DNA of 64,000 bases from Treponema sp. C6A8 (GCF_000619925.1 NZ_JHVB01000002.1:62001-126000); one strand, 5' to 3'. Numbered from the stretch's first letter, positions 6,813 through 16,181 are shown. Translations and numbers: made by a program. Notes: generated by a model from the letters alone, not told the origin.

Positions 6813-7450
6813 TAGCCGGAAATTGGCGGTGTTGATTCTTTTTTGCGGTTATCAAAGTATCCGCCGTCTTCAAGGTAGCGGCGGCGGGTCATAATCAGGC
6901 TAATAAGTTCCTGATACATATTGTAGTCAATTTCAAGCGCCATCGGTAAAAGGAAAAATTCTGTTTCATCGCAGTAGCGTTCGATGAATTTAGGGTCTGT
7001 AACGTAACCGAGCGAAATCATATTGCTGATTCGGTCAGCACATTTCAGTATTTTTGCCTTCTGGCTTCCGGTATCAAGAATGCGGCGAAGGAACTGGCGC
7101 TTATCTTCATCATCACGACGGGTAACTTCCAAAACCAGGTTCAGGACAGTCTGCCCTTCTTCGTCACAATTAATAATCAGATTGCGGTCAAAATTTGGAA
7201 TATCTTCTACTGTGTCGTGGACCACGCTGGCTTTAAGCAGAATTGAGTCAATGTAGCCGTAGTCAATAAGGATGGAAAGAGTGTCCATCTGGTGACGGAA
7301 CATATTACCGCCGGCATGACGGGCTTTACCAATCAGGCCGGTGGCAAGCTGCATGTAAGGAGCAAGAACAATGTCTTTGAGCTGCTGCATGTGCTCAGGA
7401 TCCATGTCTTTTGAGCGGTCAATTCGCATTTCGTATTTCTGTTTAGCCAT
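6812..7450 (-). CDS. Stand-alone HD-domain (p)ppGpp hydrolase-like protein
   Basis: 212 residues with the HD-hydrolase pattern of SpoT/MESH1: His53 (FRHQMDTLSILIDYG), His78-Asp79 with Glu82-Asp83 (ASVVHDTVEDI) and Asp139 in CADRISNM. No synthetase, TGS or ACT domain is present, so it should only degrade alarmone nucleotides (or a related nucleotide pyrophosphate). It lies 22 bases downstream of valS on the same strand, a sensible partner because uncharged tRNA drives the stringent response. The start at 7450 has a weak AGGA-type ribosome site. Another HD phosphohydrolase role cannot be excluded. Confidence 0.75.
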   Translation of the reverse strand: MAKQKYEMRIDRSKDMDPEHMQQLKDIVLAPYMQLATGLIGKARHAGGNMFRHQMDTLSILIDYGYIDSILLKASVVHDTVEDIPNFDRNLIINCDEEGQTVLNLVLEVTRRDDEDKRQFLRRILDTGSQKAKILKCADRISNMISLGYVTDPKFIERYCDETEFFLLPMALEIDYNMYQELISLIMTRRRYLEDGGYFDNRKKESTPPISG

Positions 7451-7472
7451 CGTCCTGTCTCCCGTATGCTAC

Positions 7473-10223
7473 CTATTTTAAGTCAGCAATATAGCTTTGT
7501 AAAGTTGCAATTTTTCGTTCGCTTTCTGCAAGGCGGGCCTTTTCTTCTTCTACAAGATTTGCAGGCGCGTGCTTAGCAAAGTTTCCGTTGAGCTTGTTCT
7601 GGCTCATGCGGGCAAAGCCCTCTTCTTTTTCAATTGTCTTCTGGAAGCGGGCAATAAGCTGTTCCTTGTTGATATTTTCATCAACCAGGATGAAAGACTC
7701 AAAGCCTTTTCCTACTGTACCAATTGAAGATGCAGGTTTTGCTTCAACAAAGTCTACTTTTGCAACGCCGGCCAAGAGCTGAATCATTTCAACTTTTTCG
7801 CGGCAAACTTCGGCAGCAGAACCCTTTTCAATCAAAATAGCAATATTGATTTTTGAAGCAGGGTCAATTCCGCAGTCTACGCGGAGTGCACGGGTTTTAC
7901 CGATAAGTTCCTTAAGAACCTCAAAGCGGGCTTCAATTTCTGCATTTTCGCGGTCTTTTGTATATTCAGGATAAGGCGCATTGATGAGCATTCCTGCATA
8001 TTCGCTGTTTGATGCAACTTTCTGATTTCCTGCAGACTTGCGGTTAGCAGCAATTTCAGAAAGAGGAAGTTTTCCGTAAATTTCTTCTGTAACAAATGGA
8101 AGATATGGGTGCAAAAGACGAAGGTTTTCTTCCAGAATATTCATAAGAACAGAAGCCTGGCGGTCTTTTTCCTTATCATCACCATTCTTAAAGTTGATTT
8201 TTGTAGCTTCAACGTACCAGTCGCAGAATTCATTCCAGAAGTATTCCATAAGAGCAGAAGCTGCGTCGTTGTAGCGGTATGTATCAAGAGCTTCGCGGGC
8301 AGTTTTTGCAGCATAGTTGAGGCGGCTGTAAATCCACTTGTCCAGTTCTGTAAGGTCTGCGTCTGTAACAGGAACCAGATTGCGGCCTTCAAGGTTACCA
8401 AGAAGATAGCGGCTTGCGTTCCAAACTTTATTACAGAAGCGTGAACCCAGTTTGAAAGAATCTTTATCAATAAGAATATCCTGTCCCTGAGCGCACATAA
8501 AGCCAAGAGTGAACTTAAGGGCATCGGCACCGTACATATCGATGATTTCAAGAGGGTCCATACCGTTGCCAAGAGACTTAGACATTTTGCGTCCCTGCTT
8601 ATCGCGTACAAGACCGTGAATGTAAATATCATGGAAAGGAGCTTTTCCTGTAAATTCAAGACCAGCCATAATCATACGGCTAACCCAGAAGAAGATGATA
8701 TCGTAGGCAGTTACAAGAGCAGTTGTTGGATAGAAGGTTGCAAGGTCTGGAGTATTTTCAGGCCATCCCAAAGTTGAGAAAGGCCAGAGCCAAGAGCTGA
8801 ACCAGGTATCGAGTACGTCTTCATCCTGTTTAAGGTCTGAAGCCCCTGCTCCACATTTCGGACACTTGCAAGGGTCTTCGCGGCTTACAATTACTTCTCC
8901 ACACTTCTGGCAGTACCAGGCCGGGATGCGGTGACCCCACCAGATCTGGCGGCTTACACACCAGTCGCGGATGTTTTCCAGCCAGTGTGAATATGTATTT
9001 TCCCATTTCTGAGGGAAGAACTGAATTTCACCCTTTTTCCATGCGGCAAGAGCCTTGTCTGCCATTGGCTTCATTTTTACAAACCACTGGTCACTCAAAT
9101 AAGGCTCAACTACAGTTTTACAGCGGTAACAGTGACCTACAGAGTGAACCATTTTTTCTTCACCCTTGAAAAGGCCGGCTGCTTCAAGATCTTCAATTAC
9201 GAGCTTGCGGGCAGCTTCCGGTTTGAGTCCGCGGTATTTTTCAGGAACGTTTTCGTTCAGGCGTCCGTCCGGAGTAAGAAGATTGATTACTTCAAGATTG
9301 TGGCGTTTACCAACTTCCCAGTCGTTAGGGTCGTGAGCCGGAGTGATTTTTACCATACCGGTTCCGAATTCCTTATCAACATAATCATCAGCAATGATAG
9401 GAATTTCTTTTCCTGTGAGAGGGAGCTTAAGCTTCTTTCCAACAAGAGCTGTATAGCGTTCATCAGTCGGGTTTACGGCAACGGCAGTATCACCAAAGAA
9501 AGTTTCAGGACGAGTTGTAGCAACTTCAATCTTTCCGCTTCCGTCTGCATATTCATAATAAAGGTGATACATTGCGCCCTGTGTATCTTCGTGGTCTACT
9601 TCATCATCAGCAAGGGCAGTACCACAGCGGGGACACCAGTTTACAAGACGCTTTCCGCGGTACATAAGTCCGCGCTCATAAAGAGTTACGAAAACATCGC
9701 GAACTGCGGCAGACAAACCTTCGTCATAAGTAAAGCGCTCGCGTTCCCAGTCTGTAGAGTTTCCGAGTTTTCTCTGCTGTTTTACGATTGTGTTGTGGTG
9801 GTCTTCTTTTACCTTCCAGGTTCGTTCAAGGAATTTTTCGCGTCCAAGGTCGTTACGGGTAAGACCTTCTTTTTTCAGCTGGCGTTCAACAACGTTCTGA
9901 GTTGCAATTCCGGCGTGGTCAGTTCCAGTGAGCCAGAGGGTATTATCGCCCTTCATACGGTGATAGCGTACAACGATATCCTGAAGAGTATTGTTAAGTC
10001 CGTGTCCCATGTGAAGAACGCCTGTTACGTTTGGAGGTGGAATCACGACTGAATATGTGTTTGTTTTCTTGTTACAATCTTCGCACTGACATTTGTACTG
10101 TGCATGTACAGGGGAAGCTTCATCGCTGGCTGGCTTAAAATAGCCTTTTGTTTCCCATTCGTTATAAATTCTGTCTTCAAATGACTTTGGCTCGTAGGCC
10201 TTTTCCAATTCAATTGCTTTCAT
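7473..10223 (-). CDS. valS: Valyl-tRNA synthetase
   Basis: 916 residues, usual length. The HIGH motif appears as PPPNVTGVLHMGHGLNN near the N-terminus and KMSKS as GRKMSKSLGNG in the middle. An editing domain with AHDPNDWEVGKRH and zinc-type Cys pairs (WCPRCG, CEDCNKK) are present, and the C-terminus is the family's coiled coil. It attaches valine to tRNA-Val in the cytoplasm. The start codon lies 8 bases after a perfect TATAAT, with no Shine-Dalgarno site, suggesting a leaderless mRNA. It is divergent from the gene at 10287 with abutting -35 boxes. No T-box leader is possible in so short a leader. Confidence 0.97.
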   Translation of the reverse strand: MKAIELEKAYEPKSFEDRIYNEWETKGYFKPASDEASPVHAQYKCQCEDCNKKTNTYSVVIPPPNVTGVLHMGHGLNNTLQDIVVRYHRMKGDNTLWLTGTDHAGIATQNVVERQLKKEGLTRNDLGREKFLERTWKVKEDHHNTIVKQQRKLGNSTDWERERFTYDEGLSAAVRDVFVTLYERGLMYRGKRLVNWCPRCGTALADDEVDHEDTQGAMYHLYYEYADGSGKIEVATTRPETFFGDTAVAVNPTDERYTALVGKKLKLPLTGKEIPIIADDYVDKEFGTGMVKITPAHDPNDWEVGKRHNLEVINLLTPDGRLNENVPEKYRGLKPEAARKLVIEDLEAAGLFKGEEKMVHSVGHCYRCKTVVEPYLSDQWFVKMKPMADKALAAWKKGEIQFFPQKWENTYSHWLENIRDWCVSRQIWWGHRIPAWYCQKCGEVIVSREDPCKCPKCGAGASDLKQDEDVLDTWFSSWLWPFSTLGWPENTPDLATFYPTTALVTAYDIIFFWVSRMIMAGLEFTGKAPFHDIYIHGLVRDKQGRKMSKSLGNGMDPLEIIDMYGADALKFTLGFMCAQGQDILIDKDSFKLGSRFCNKVWNASRYLLGNLEGRNLVPVTDADLTELDKWIYSRLNYAAKTAREALDTYRYNDAASALMEYFWNEFCDWYVEATKINFKNGDDKEKDRQASVLMNILEENLRLLHPYLPFVTEEIYGKLPLSEIAANRKSAGNQKVASNSEYAGMLINAPYPEYTKDRENAEIEARFEVLKELIGKTRALRVDCGIDPASKINIAILIEKGSAAEVCREKVEMIQLLAGVAKVDFVEAKPASSIGTVGKGFESFILVDENINKEQLIARFQKTIEKEEGFARMSQNKLNGNFAKHAPANLVEEEKARLAESERKIATLQSYIADLK

Positions 10224-10231
10224 AGTAAAAA

Positions 10232-10260
10232 ATTATAGTGATTTTCCGTTGTAAAGTAAA
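10232..10260 (-). promoter_or_regulatory. valS promoter (leaderless type)
   Basis: Minus strand: TTTACT (10260-10255), a 17-base spacer, TATAAT (10237-10232), then 8 bases to ATG. Its -35 box directly abuts the -35 box of the divergent promoter at 10249-10277. Confidence 0.7.
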
Positions 10261-10277
10261 TTAATCTGATATAAAAT
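10249..10277 (+). promoter_or_regulatory. Promoter of the gene at 10287 (leaderless type)
   Basis: TTGTAA, a 17-base spacer, TAAAAT, then 9 bases to ATG with no Shine-Dalgarno site. It is back to back with the valS promoter. Confidence 0.6.
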
Positions 10278-10286
10278 AGCAATGAT

Positions 10287-12185
10287 ATGGCAACCACAGC
10301 AAATTTAAGTGCATTAATCAAATATTACGCTGATAAACAAAAATCTCCCTTCATCGATTTTAAGGAATTCTGTACATACATAAAAAAGTACGCAGACCAC
10401 CACGTTGAAGAACAGGGAGAACTTGTAAAATATCTGGGCGATACTGCGGGCACTATAAATGCTGAACTTCAGGGCTTGAGTGAAAAACACCTTGTTGCCG
10501 TAACAACAAACGGCAACAAAAAGATGATTGTTGCTTTTAATTTTTTTGTAGCGCGTTATACAGCTCAGTTCAATGAGATTTTGAAAAATGATTCAACACC
10601 ATATCCTCTTGTTTCTGATTTACCGAAACAGTTTCCGCTGACTGCCATTGAAAGAAAAGCTGCAACTTCTTACATTCCTTCTTTAATAGAAAAAGATACA
10701 TCAAAAACAAACCAGCTTTTGTTCCTGGAGTTTTCACAGGAAATTCCGCCGCTTATTTTGCCTTCATGTATTTCGATGCAGCTTTTGATTGAGACGGCAC
10801 AGCAGAAAATCCGCCGCATCTTGAAAAAGGAAGAATATCACGACTACTTTTTGAAAAAGCTTCGTTCTACAAATCCGACAAAGGAAGTTCCTATCCGCGG
10901 TTTCTATTCAAAATTTGTAGATGCAAATGAAAATAACTTTTCTCAGCTTGCTGACGGTGATGATTACTACTTCTGGAATCAGCTCTTGTACTTTATCAAG
11001 CAGGATTACATTAAGATTCAGGACAGAACAACTGATGATGTAAATATTCTTCAGGCTGTTCTGATTGCTGAAATCCACAGTTCATACCTTAAGTCTAAAT
11101 TCCAGGATAACAAGAAAAAAAGGGATGCCCTTAATGAACTGGAAGCGTCACTTGGAAAGCCTCCGTATTTCTTCTCTATGAATCAGATTCTTAAATTCAA
11201 GGATAAATCTGGTCAGGACTTGTACGGAATTTATACAGAAGAAGATTTGAAGAAAACCCTTCAGCGTCTTACAACAGAAGGTGAAGCAAACGAATTGCCG
11301 CCGCTTCTTGTTTTTAAGGTTTCATCCGGCACACGATATTTTGTTTACAAGAAAAATGTTCTTAATGTTGTAGTTCGCCTTTGTAACGAAGGTCACGATT
11401 CTATTGAACGCGCTCTGGAAGAAAAATGGTTCAACGTTTTGATGGATCATGAAAAACTTCCTGAAATGACAAATTTAAGTCATTTTGAAAATACCCTTCA
11501 TAAAATGGTTGAAGCAAACTCGCCGGTTTTGCACGCTCTTTTAAGCGCCAACTTCATGACCCTTCTGGCTTTTGATACAGATGAATCTGAGATGCCACAG
11601 GGCTTCAGACTTTTTGTAAACGGAAAACTTTTGCCTTACCATGATTTATTGATGCTGAAAAACGCAAAGATTCTTGCAAACGCCAAGGCTCGTCTTCCTT
11701 TTTACTACACAATGCCTATTATTTCATGGCTTTTTGCCCTCTTTACTTCAGGTAAAAGACAGCAGGAAAAGGAAGCCAGAAAGAACGAAATCAGCAATCC
11801 ATTTGATGAACTGGAAGAAGAACCTTCACGCACAAACAAAAAAAGCCGCGCAGAAGTGCTTTCTGCAAAAGCAAAAGATATTACTCAGGATATGATTCCT
11901 GAAGGTTCTACTATTGACCGTGAATTAAACTATCTTGAAAAACAGTGGAACAAGCGCATTTCTAAAGATGCCTACAACCAGCTGAATGAAGACGTTAACG
12001 CACTTATCCGCGATTACACACGAAAAATTTTACGCACGCTTTCTGATTCAACTTTCACAAAAGAACGAATTAAAAATCTTGCTGAAACTTTGACTGCAGC
12101 GCCTAATATGCAGAAACTTGGCAACAATAAAGCTTTGACAGAGTATGTTGCGCTTTATATGCTGAGACTGATTTCTAACAGATAG
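10287..12185 (+). CDS. Conserved hypothetical protein, 632 residues
   Basis: No signal peptide and no recognised catalytic motif. The protein is mixed alpha/beta with many Lys/Glu. It has one hydrophobic stretch (ARLPFYYTMPIISWLFALF, about residues 470-490) followed by a charged linker and a helical C-terminus. It resembles large uncharacterised cytoplasmic proteins conserved among treponemes, but I cannot name a family. The hydrophobic stretch may anchor it to the membrane, leaving both ends in the cytoplasm. It is divergent from valS and followed by ssb on the same strand. Confidence 0.75.
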   Translation: MATTANLSALIKYYADKQKSPFIDFKEFCTYIKKYADHHVEEQGELVKYLGDTAGTINAELQGLSEKHLVAVTTNGNKKMIVAFNFFVARYTAQFNEILKNDSTPYPLVSDLPKQFPLTAIERKAATSYIPSLIEKDTSKTNQLLFLEFSQEIPPLILPSCISMQLLIETAQQKIRRILKKEEYHDYFLKKLRSTNPTKEVPIRGFYSKFVDANENNFSQLADGDDYYFWNQLLYFIKQDYIKIQDRTTDDVNILQAVLIAEIHSSYLKSKFQDNKKKRDALNELEASLGKPPYFFSMNQILKFKDKSGQDLYGIYTEEDLKKTLQRLTTEGEANELPPLLVFKVSSGTRYFVYKKNVLNVVVRLCNEGHDSIERALEEKWFNVLMDHEKLPEMTNLSHFENTLHKMVEANSPVLHALLSANFMTLLAFDTDESEMPQGFRLFVNGKLLPYHDLLMLKNAKILANAKARLPFYYTMPIISWLFALFTSGKRQQEKEARKNEISNPFDELEEEPSRTNKKSRAEVLSAKAKDITQDMIPEGSTIDRELNYLEKQWNKRISKDAYNQLNEDVNALIRDYTRKILRTLSDSTFTKERIKNLAETLTAAPNMQKLGNNKALTEYVALYMLRLISNR

Positions 12186-12265
12186 ATTGCCGGGATTATT
12201 TTCTCGACAACTTGTATAGTATTCTCACAAAAATTCCTTAAATTTCTCACTTTTTTTTTCAAAAT

Positions 12266-12300
12266 TTTTGTCAAAACTTCATCATCTTGGAAAGTATATA
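12266..12300 (+). promoter_or_regulatory. ssb upstream box pair
   Basis: TTTTGTCAAAA, 12 bases, GGAAAGTATATA: same sequence and spacing as upstream of the intact Rpn gene (3757-3791). It lies about 65 bases before the ssb start. Confidence 0.5.
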
Positions 12301-12363
12301 TATGTTGAATTTCAACGTGTTTTTCTGGCCGGAAAAGCAAAACTAAAATGTATGAGGTTTTAT

Positions 12364-12804
12364 ATGAATCAGTTGAATTCTTTGATTATTGAAGGAAATG
12401 CCGTAAAAAAGGCAGAATTTTCAGAGCCTAAAGCAGGCTTTTTTGTATGCAGATTTCCGGTTGCAGTAAACCGCTGGTACAAGAGCCGCAATAACGAAGG
12501 CGTTTCTGAAGTGTCGTATTTTGATGTGGAAGCTTATGGAAAGCTTGCGGAATACTGTAAAAAGAAGGTTGATAAAGGTCAGGGCATGAGAGTCGTGGGA
12601 CGAATCAAGCAGGACAGATGGAAAGATAAGGATGGAAAAAGTGCAAGCAGGGTTTATGTTGTTGCAGAACACATTGAATACAAACCAAAGTTCAACAATT
12701 CCATAATGACCACTGAAGAAGAAAGCACTTCTGCAGAAGAGGAAGGTGGAAGCAGCGAAACTTCACAGGCTCTTCCAGATACTGCAGAAGAAACCGTATT
12801 CTAG
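12364..12804 (+). CDS. ssb: Single-stranded DNA-binding protein
   Basis: 146 residues from ATG 12364, which has GAGG six bases upstream; the frame is open further upstream, but the SSB fold begins MNQLNSLIIEGNAVKKAEF. OB-fold landmarks are visible: VCRFPVAVNRWY, YFDVEAYGKLAEYC, MRVVGRIKQDRWKDKDG, VYVVAEHIEYKPK. The C-terminal tail is acidic (TTEEESTSAEEE) but ends ETVF rather than the usual DDDIPF-type tip. The protein coats single-stranded DNA in replication and repair. The upstream boxes are shared with an Rpn gene. The stop codon overlaps that of the convergent U32 gene in CTAG. Confidence 0.92.
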   Translation: MNQLNSLIIEGNAVKKAEFSEPKAGFFVCRFPVAVNRWYKSRNNEGVSEVSYFDVEAYGKLAEYCKKKVDKGQGMRVVGRIKQDRWKDKDGKSASRVYVVAEHIEYKPKFNNSIMTTEEESTSAEEEGGSSETSQALPDTAEETVF

Positions 12805-15113
12805 CGCTTTTTTCGTCCTTTGAATTTAGCGCCAGGTCTGCCCTTTGCAGGGGTAAGCCCCTTTACAGGGGTAGGCCCCTTTACAGGGGTAAGCCCCTTT
12901 GCAGGGGCAGCACCTTTTGCCTTTGCTGCAGCGGCGCGTTCAGCGGCAGCTTTATATTCCTCAAGTTTTTCAGGATTATAAAAACCGTCTTTCCAGTTGA
13001 ATCTGGAAATTTCAGGGAGAGGCTGCTGCTTGATAAGCGAAGTCATAATGGCTTTAATCTGGCTTTTTGAAACCTTTGTTTTAGAAAAATCAACAAGGAG
13101 TTTCTTAAAGCCGGCGCCCTGCAAAATATTAACCTTATCCACAATGCTGAAAGGTTCTTCCGGCATTACAAAAGAACCGTCCTGAGTAGAGCTGATTTTG
13201 AACATCTTTTCCTCTTTGTCGGAGAAGAATGTAAAATCATAATCTGACGGCATCTTAAAGCGCATGCGGAAGAGAGCCGGATAGGCAAAAACAGGCACAA
13301 GGACACGTGAGCGTACTTTTTCTTCGTAAGTAGCTTCCAGGTTTTTACGGGAGTTTTCATACGGAGAAACAAAGGCACCGATATTCAGGTTTTCAAGCCA
13401 TGAAACTGCCCAGCGGTTGAATGTATAAAGGTAAGGTCCTGCAATCATATTCACGCCAAGAGACTTGAGCATCTGAATGTGGGCAAGATTGTTTACGACA
13501 AAGTTCTTGTAACCGTCTTCAACAAGGGCTGTAAGTTCATTTTTAAGCTGGTCTTCCTGCAGAGGACTACAGAATGGATCAAGCGAAATAAAAATCTGCT
13601 TTTTAGAGAAAGGCAGAACAGTCTTATGATTCAAAAGGTCATAAGAAGTTTCTGAGTTATATTCCAGAATGAGACGAACTGGCTTTAAGCCCTGAACTGC
13701 AAAGACGTCTGCAATAGAAGAAACCTGGGCATATATGCCGTCCGGAAAGTAAGCAAGCTCCTTATCTTTTACAGGTGTAAGGTCAAGAATCGGAAGCATT
13801 TCGTCTTTCGGCTGCTTGCGGTAACGGCCAAGGTCACCCGGTAAAACTCGCTGATAGCGTTTTGAGCCAGACTTAATCTGCAAAAGATAAACTTCATCAC
13901 CAACAGCAAAGCCGCCCGGAATATCAATCCAGCGTTTTCCTTTTTCTTCGTCAAGTTCTACAGAACGGATTTTATGGCTTACGCGGCCTGTATCATCCTT
14001 TTTATGAAGGCGGATTGAATCACCCGGATCAGGGTCGTAAGAACCGCCGGAAAGACAGGCCATTTTTACATTTATCTGCTCCTGAGGAGTATCAGGATTT
14101 GCATTAGCGCGGATAGCTTCTACAAGCTCACGAGGTGCTGCCTTAATTGCAGAGATTTTTCCAAGATAAATACCGGTTCCGCCAGCCTGGTCAGGATTCA
14201 AAATCTTCTGGGCAGAGTTTTTAACGCCATCATCAAGAGTCTTAAAGCCGTACCAGTAATCAGTTTTTGAGCGCGCAAAGTCAGAAGCAAGCATACGTTT
14301 GCCGGCTGCAATTGCGCCTTTTTTATCTTCCTTATAGTGGTCAATTACGTAGCGGTAAGCTGCAACTACACTGCCGACATATTCAGCACTCTTCATGCGG
14401 CCTTCAATCTTGAAAGAATCAACACCGACTTCCATAAGATCTGGAATATGATCAATAAGCTGTAAATCGCAGGGAGAAAAATAATAACCGCTCTTAATTC
14501 CGCCTGAAACTTCTGCATTGTAGTAGCGGCGGCAGGCCTGGGCACACATTCCGCGGTTAGCAGACTTTCCGCCCAAAAAGCTTGAAAAGAGACAAAGGCC
14601 TGATTCACTTACACAAAGGGCTCCGTGAACAAAAACTTCCAGGTTTGCACCTGTCTCGTTTTTAATTTTCTGAATTTCTTCAAGCCCAAGTTCGCGTGCA
14701 AGAACCATGCGCTTTAGGCCCTGCTTTTGCAAAAGGCGTACGGCAGCGGTGCTTTCTACGTTCATCTGAGTAGAAGCGTGAAGTTCCATATTCGGAAAGA
14801 ATTCCTGAGCCATGCGCATGATTGCATAATCCTGCACAATAAGGCCGTCTGGTCCAACTTCATTGAGATAAGATAAAAAGCGGTAAAGGCGTTCTGTTTC
14901 ACGCTCTTCGCTTACTGTATTAACTGTGACGTAAATTTTCTTGTTCTGACGGTGAAGAGTTTCTACAGCCGCCTCAAACTGATTCCATGCAAAATTTGAT
15001 GTTCTAAGGCGCGCGTTAAAACTCTTCAGTCCCAAATAAACTGCATCGGCACCTTCGCCGATTGCTGCATCCAAAGATTCAATATTTCCCGCAGGAGCTA
15101 ATAATTCAACCAT
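12801..15113 (-). CDS. U32 family peptidase / RlhA-like protein
   Basis: 770 residues. The U32 signature is clear: LLAPAGNIESLDAAIGEGADAVYLG at the N-terminus, ELHASTQMNV, VFVHGALCVSESGLC with MCAQACRRYY, and SFKIEGRMKSAEYV. The conserved cysteines fit the iron-sulfur binding members that act in 23S rRNA hydroxylation (RlhA-type). A U32 peptidase C-terminal region follows. The extreme C-terminus is a low-complexity basic tail of P-(A/V)-K-G-x-T repeats encoded by 18-bp tandem repeats. Rigid assignment to protease or rRNA hydroxylation is not possible. Confidence 0.88.
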   Translation of the reverse strand: MVELLAPAGNIESLDAAIGEGADAVYLGLKSFNARLRTSNFAWNQFEAAVETLHRQNKKIYVTVNTVSEERETERLYRFLSYLNEVGPDGLIVQDYAIMRMAQEFFPNMELHASTQMNVESTAAVRLLQKQGLKRMVLARELGLEEIQKIKNETGANLEVFVHGALCVSESGLCLFSSFLGGKSANRGMCAQACRRYYNAEVSGGIKSGYYFSPCDLQLIDHIPDLMEVGVDSFKIEGRMKSAEYVGSVVAAYRYVIDHYKEDKKGAIAAGKRMLASDFARSKTDYWYGFKTLDDGVKNSAQKILNPDQAGGTGIYLGKISAIKAAPRELVEAIRANANPDTPQEQINVKMACLSGGSYDPDPGDSIRLHKKDDTGRVSHKIRSVELDEEKGKRWIDIPGGFAVGDEVYLLQIKSGSKRYQRVLPGDLGRYRKQPKDEMLPILDLTPVKDKELAYFPDGIYAQVSSIADVFAVQGLKPVRLILEYNSETSYDLLNHKTVLPFSKKQIFISLDPFCSPLQEDQLKNELTALVEDGYKNFVVNNLAHIQMLKSLGVNMIAGPYLYTFNRWAVSWLENLNIGAFVSPYENSRKNLEATYEEKVRSRVLVPVFAYPALFRMRFKMPSDYDFTFFSDKEEKMFKISSTQDGSFVMPEEPFSIVDKVNILQGAGFKKLLVDFSKTKVSKSQIKAIMTSLIKQQPLPEISRFNWKDGFYNPEKLEEYKAAAERAAAAKAKGAAPAKGLTPVKGPTPVKGLTPAKGRPGAKFKGRKKR
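12841..12910 (-). repeat. 18-bp tandem repeats in the U32 gene tail
   Basis: Four units of 18 bp encode P-A/V-K-G-L/P-T. Units carry CCCC-6-GGGG palindromes. Copy number may vary between strains. Confidence 0.8.
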
Positions 15114-15143
15114 TTGGATAGTTTAACATAATTTTAAGAATAA

Positions 15144-16181
15144 TTACAATGTTCCCGGAGAATAAGTGTCTGTTTTCCAGCTTGAAGCCCCCGCCGGCAG
15201 CGGATATTCAATTTCCTGGGATTTCATCTTTTCATATATTCTTTTGGAATCCTGCCTTTGCAGGGATTTTGTAACAGAGCTTTTTACTTCATTTGTAAAT
15301 TCATCATAAGACATCTGCTCAAGAATCTGTCCGCTTCCTACGTTAATCAAAACCATAGTGTCCGCAGCTTTTGTAAGGCAGGCTTCTGTATTGGCGCTCC
15401 ACAAATCCCGAACTCCATTATTAGAATTTCCGCCTGTTGCAAGACTTAAATCTTCCCCTTCTTCAGAAATACAGCCCTCGCCTTTTGTTCTCAAATGAAC
15501 AAGAATTATTTCTCCTTTACGAACTTCAACAGAAGGAAAATCGTATCCTTTATCAATTCCTTTTGAGGCACTGTAAAGCTTAAGGTTAGAAAGATTTCCA
15601 TCGCTGAGGGCAAGAAACTCTACAAATTCCGTCCGGTATTTAGTTTTATTTGAGCTTTCATTTGAAATAAAGACTTCTGTCATAATCAGCTTTGGAATAC
15701 GGGGATTATAACCGGAAAATTTAGTTGCAAAAGTAAGTGTGTTTCCAACCTGATCTTCTACGACAGCATAAAGCTCGTAAGCTTTCCCGACGGTGGTGGG
15801 TGACGCAAAATTAAAAAGAAGACTTTCGCCGTCATCTTCATTATCAACCGTAACAGGAATTTTTCCGTAGCCGCCTGAAGCTGCTTTTAAGGCAGTAGAA
15901 AGTTCTATGTTTTCCGAATGTTCAATGGAATCAGAAATGCCTTCCATAAAAGGAGAAAGCACGGCCCCGGAAACCTTCACCTTTTCTGAGAAAGTAACTC
16001 TCAAAGACTTTTCGCTTACTACTTCAATGCTTTCAATTTGTGGAGAAGCATAATCCCCGCCGACAAGCTGAATACCCTCTGTAGTCACCTTACATGAAAA
16101 AGGCATTACGCTGAAAAGCGTAATGCCTGTAATCAATGCCGTCTGAATAAAAGACAGAATAATCGTTTTTAGATTTTTCAT
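15144..16181 (-). CDS. Secreted lipoprotein with SbsA-like Ig and lamin-tail-like domains
   Basis: 345 residues. The signal peptide ends with MPFSC (Cys about 30), a spirochaete-style lipobox. A bacterial Ig-like segment follows (PQIESIEVVSEKSLRVTFSE, residues about 48-70, and DQVGNTLTF). The second half (LIMTEVFISNESSNKTKYRTEFVEFLALSDG) resembles a lamin-tail-type beta domain. It is probably surface-bound or periplasmic; function unknown. It has a Shine-Dalgarno-type AGAGAGGA region before ATG. A TATATA-type promoter element (GGATAGTATATA in minus orientation) lies near 16206-16217. Confidence 0.75.
   Translation of the reverse strand: MKNLKTIILSFIQTALITGITLFSVMPFSCKVTTEGIQLVGGDYASPQIESIEVVSEKSLRVTFSEKVKVSGAVLSPFMEGISDSIEHSENIELSTALKAASGGYGKIPVTVDNEDDGESLLFNFASPTTVGKAYELYAVVEDQVGNTLTFATKFSGYNPRIPKLIMTEVFISNESSNKTKYRTEFVEFLALSDGNLSNLKLYSASKGIDKGYDFPSVEVRKGEIILVHLRTKGEGCISEEGEDLSLATGGNSNNGVRDLWSANTEACLTKAADTMVLINVGSGQILEQMSYDEFTNEVKSSVTKSLQRQDSKRIYEKMKSQEIEYPLPAGASSWKTDTYSPGTL

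Noticed and set aside
9132..10052. 306-codon plus-strand frame opposite valS
   Set aside because: valS is certain in this region; the antisense frame has no start signals or recognisable protein character.
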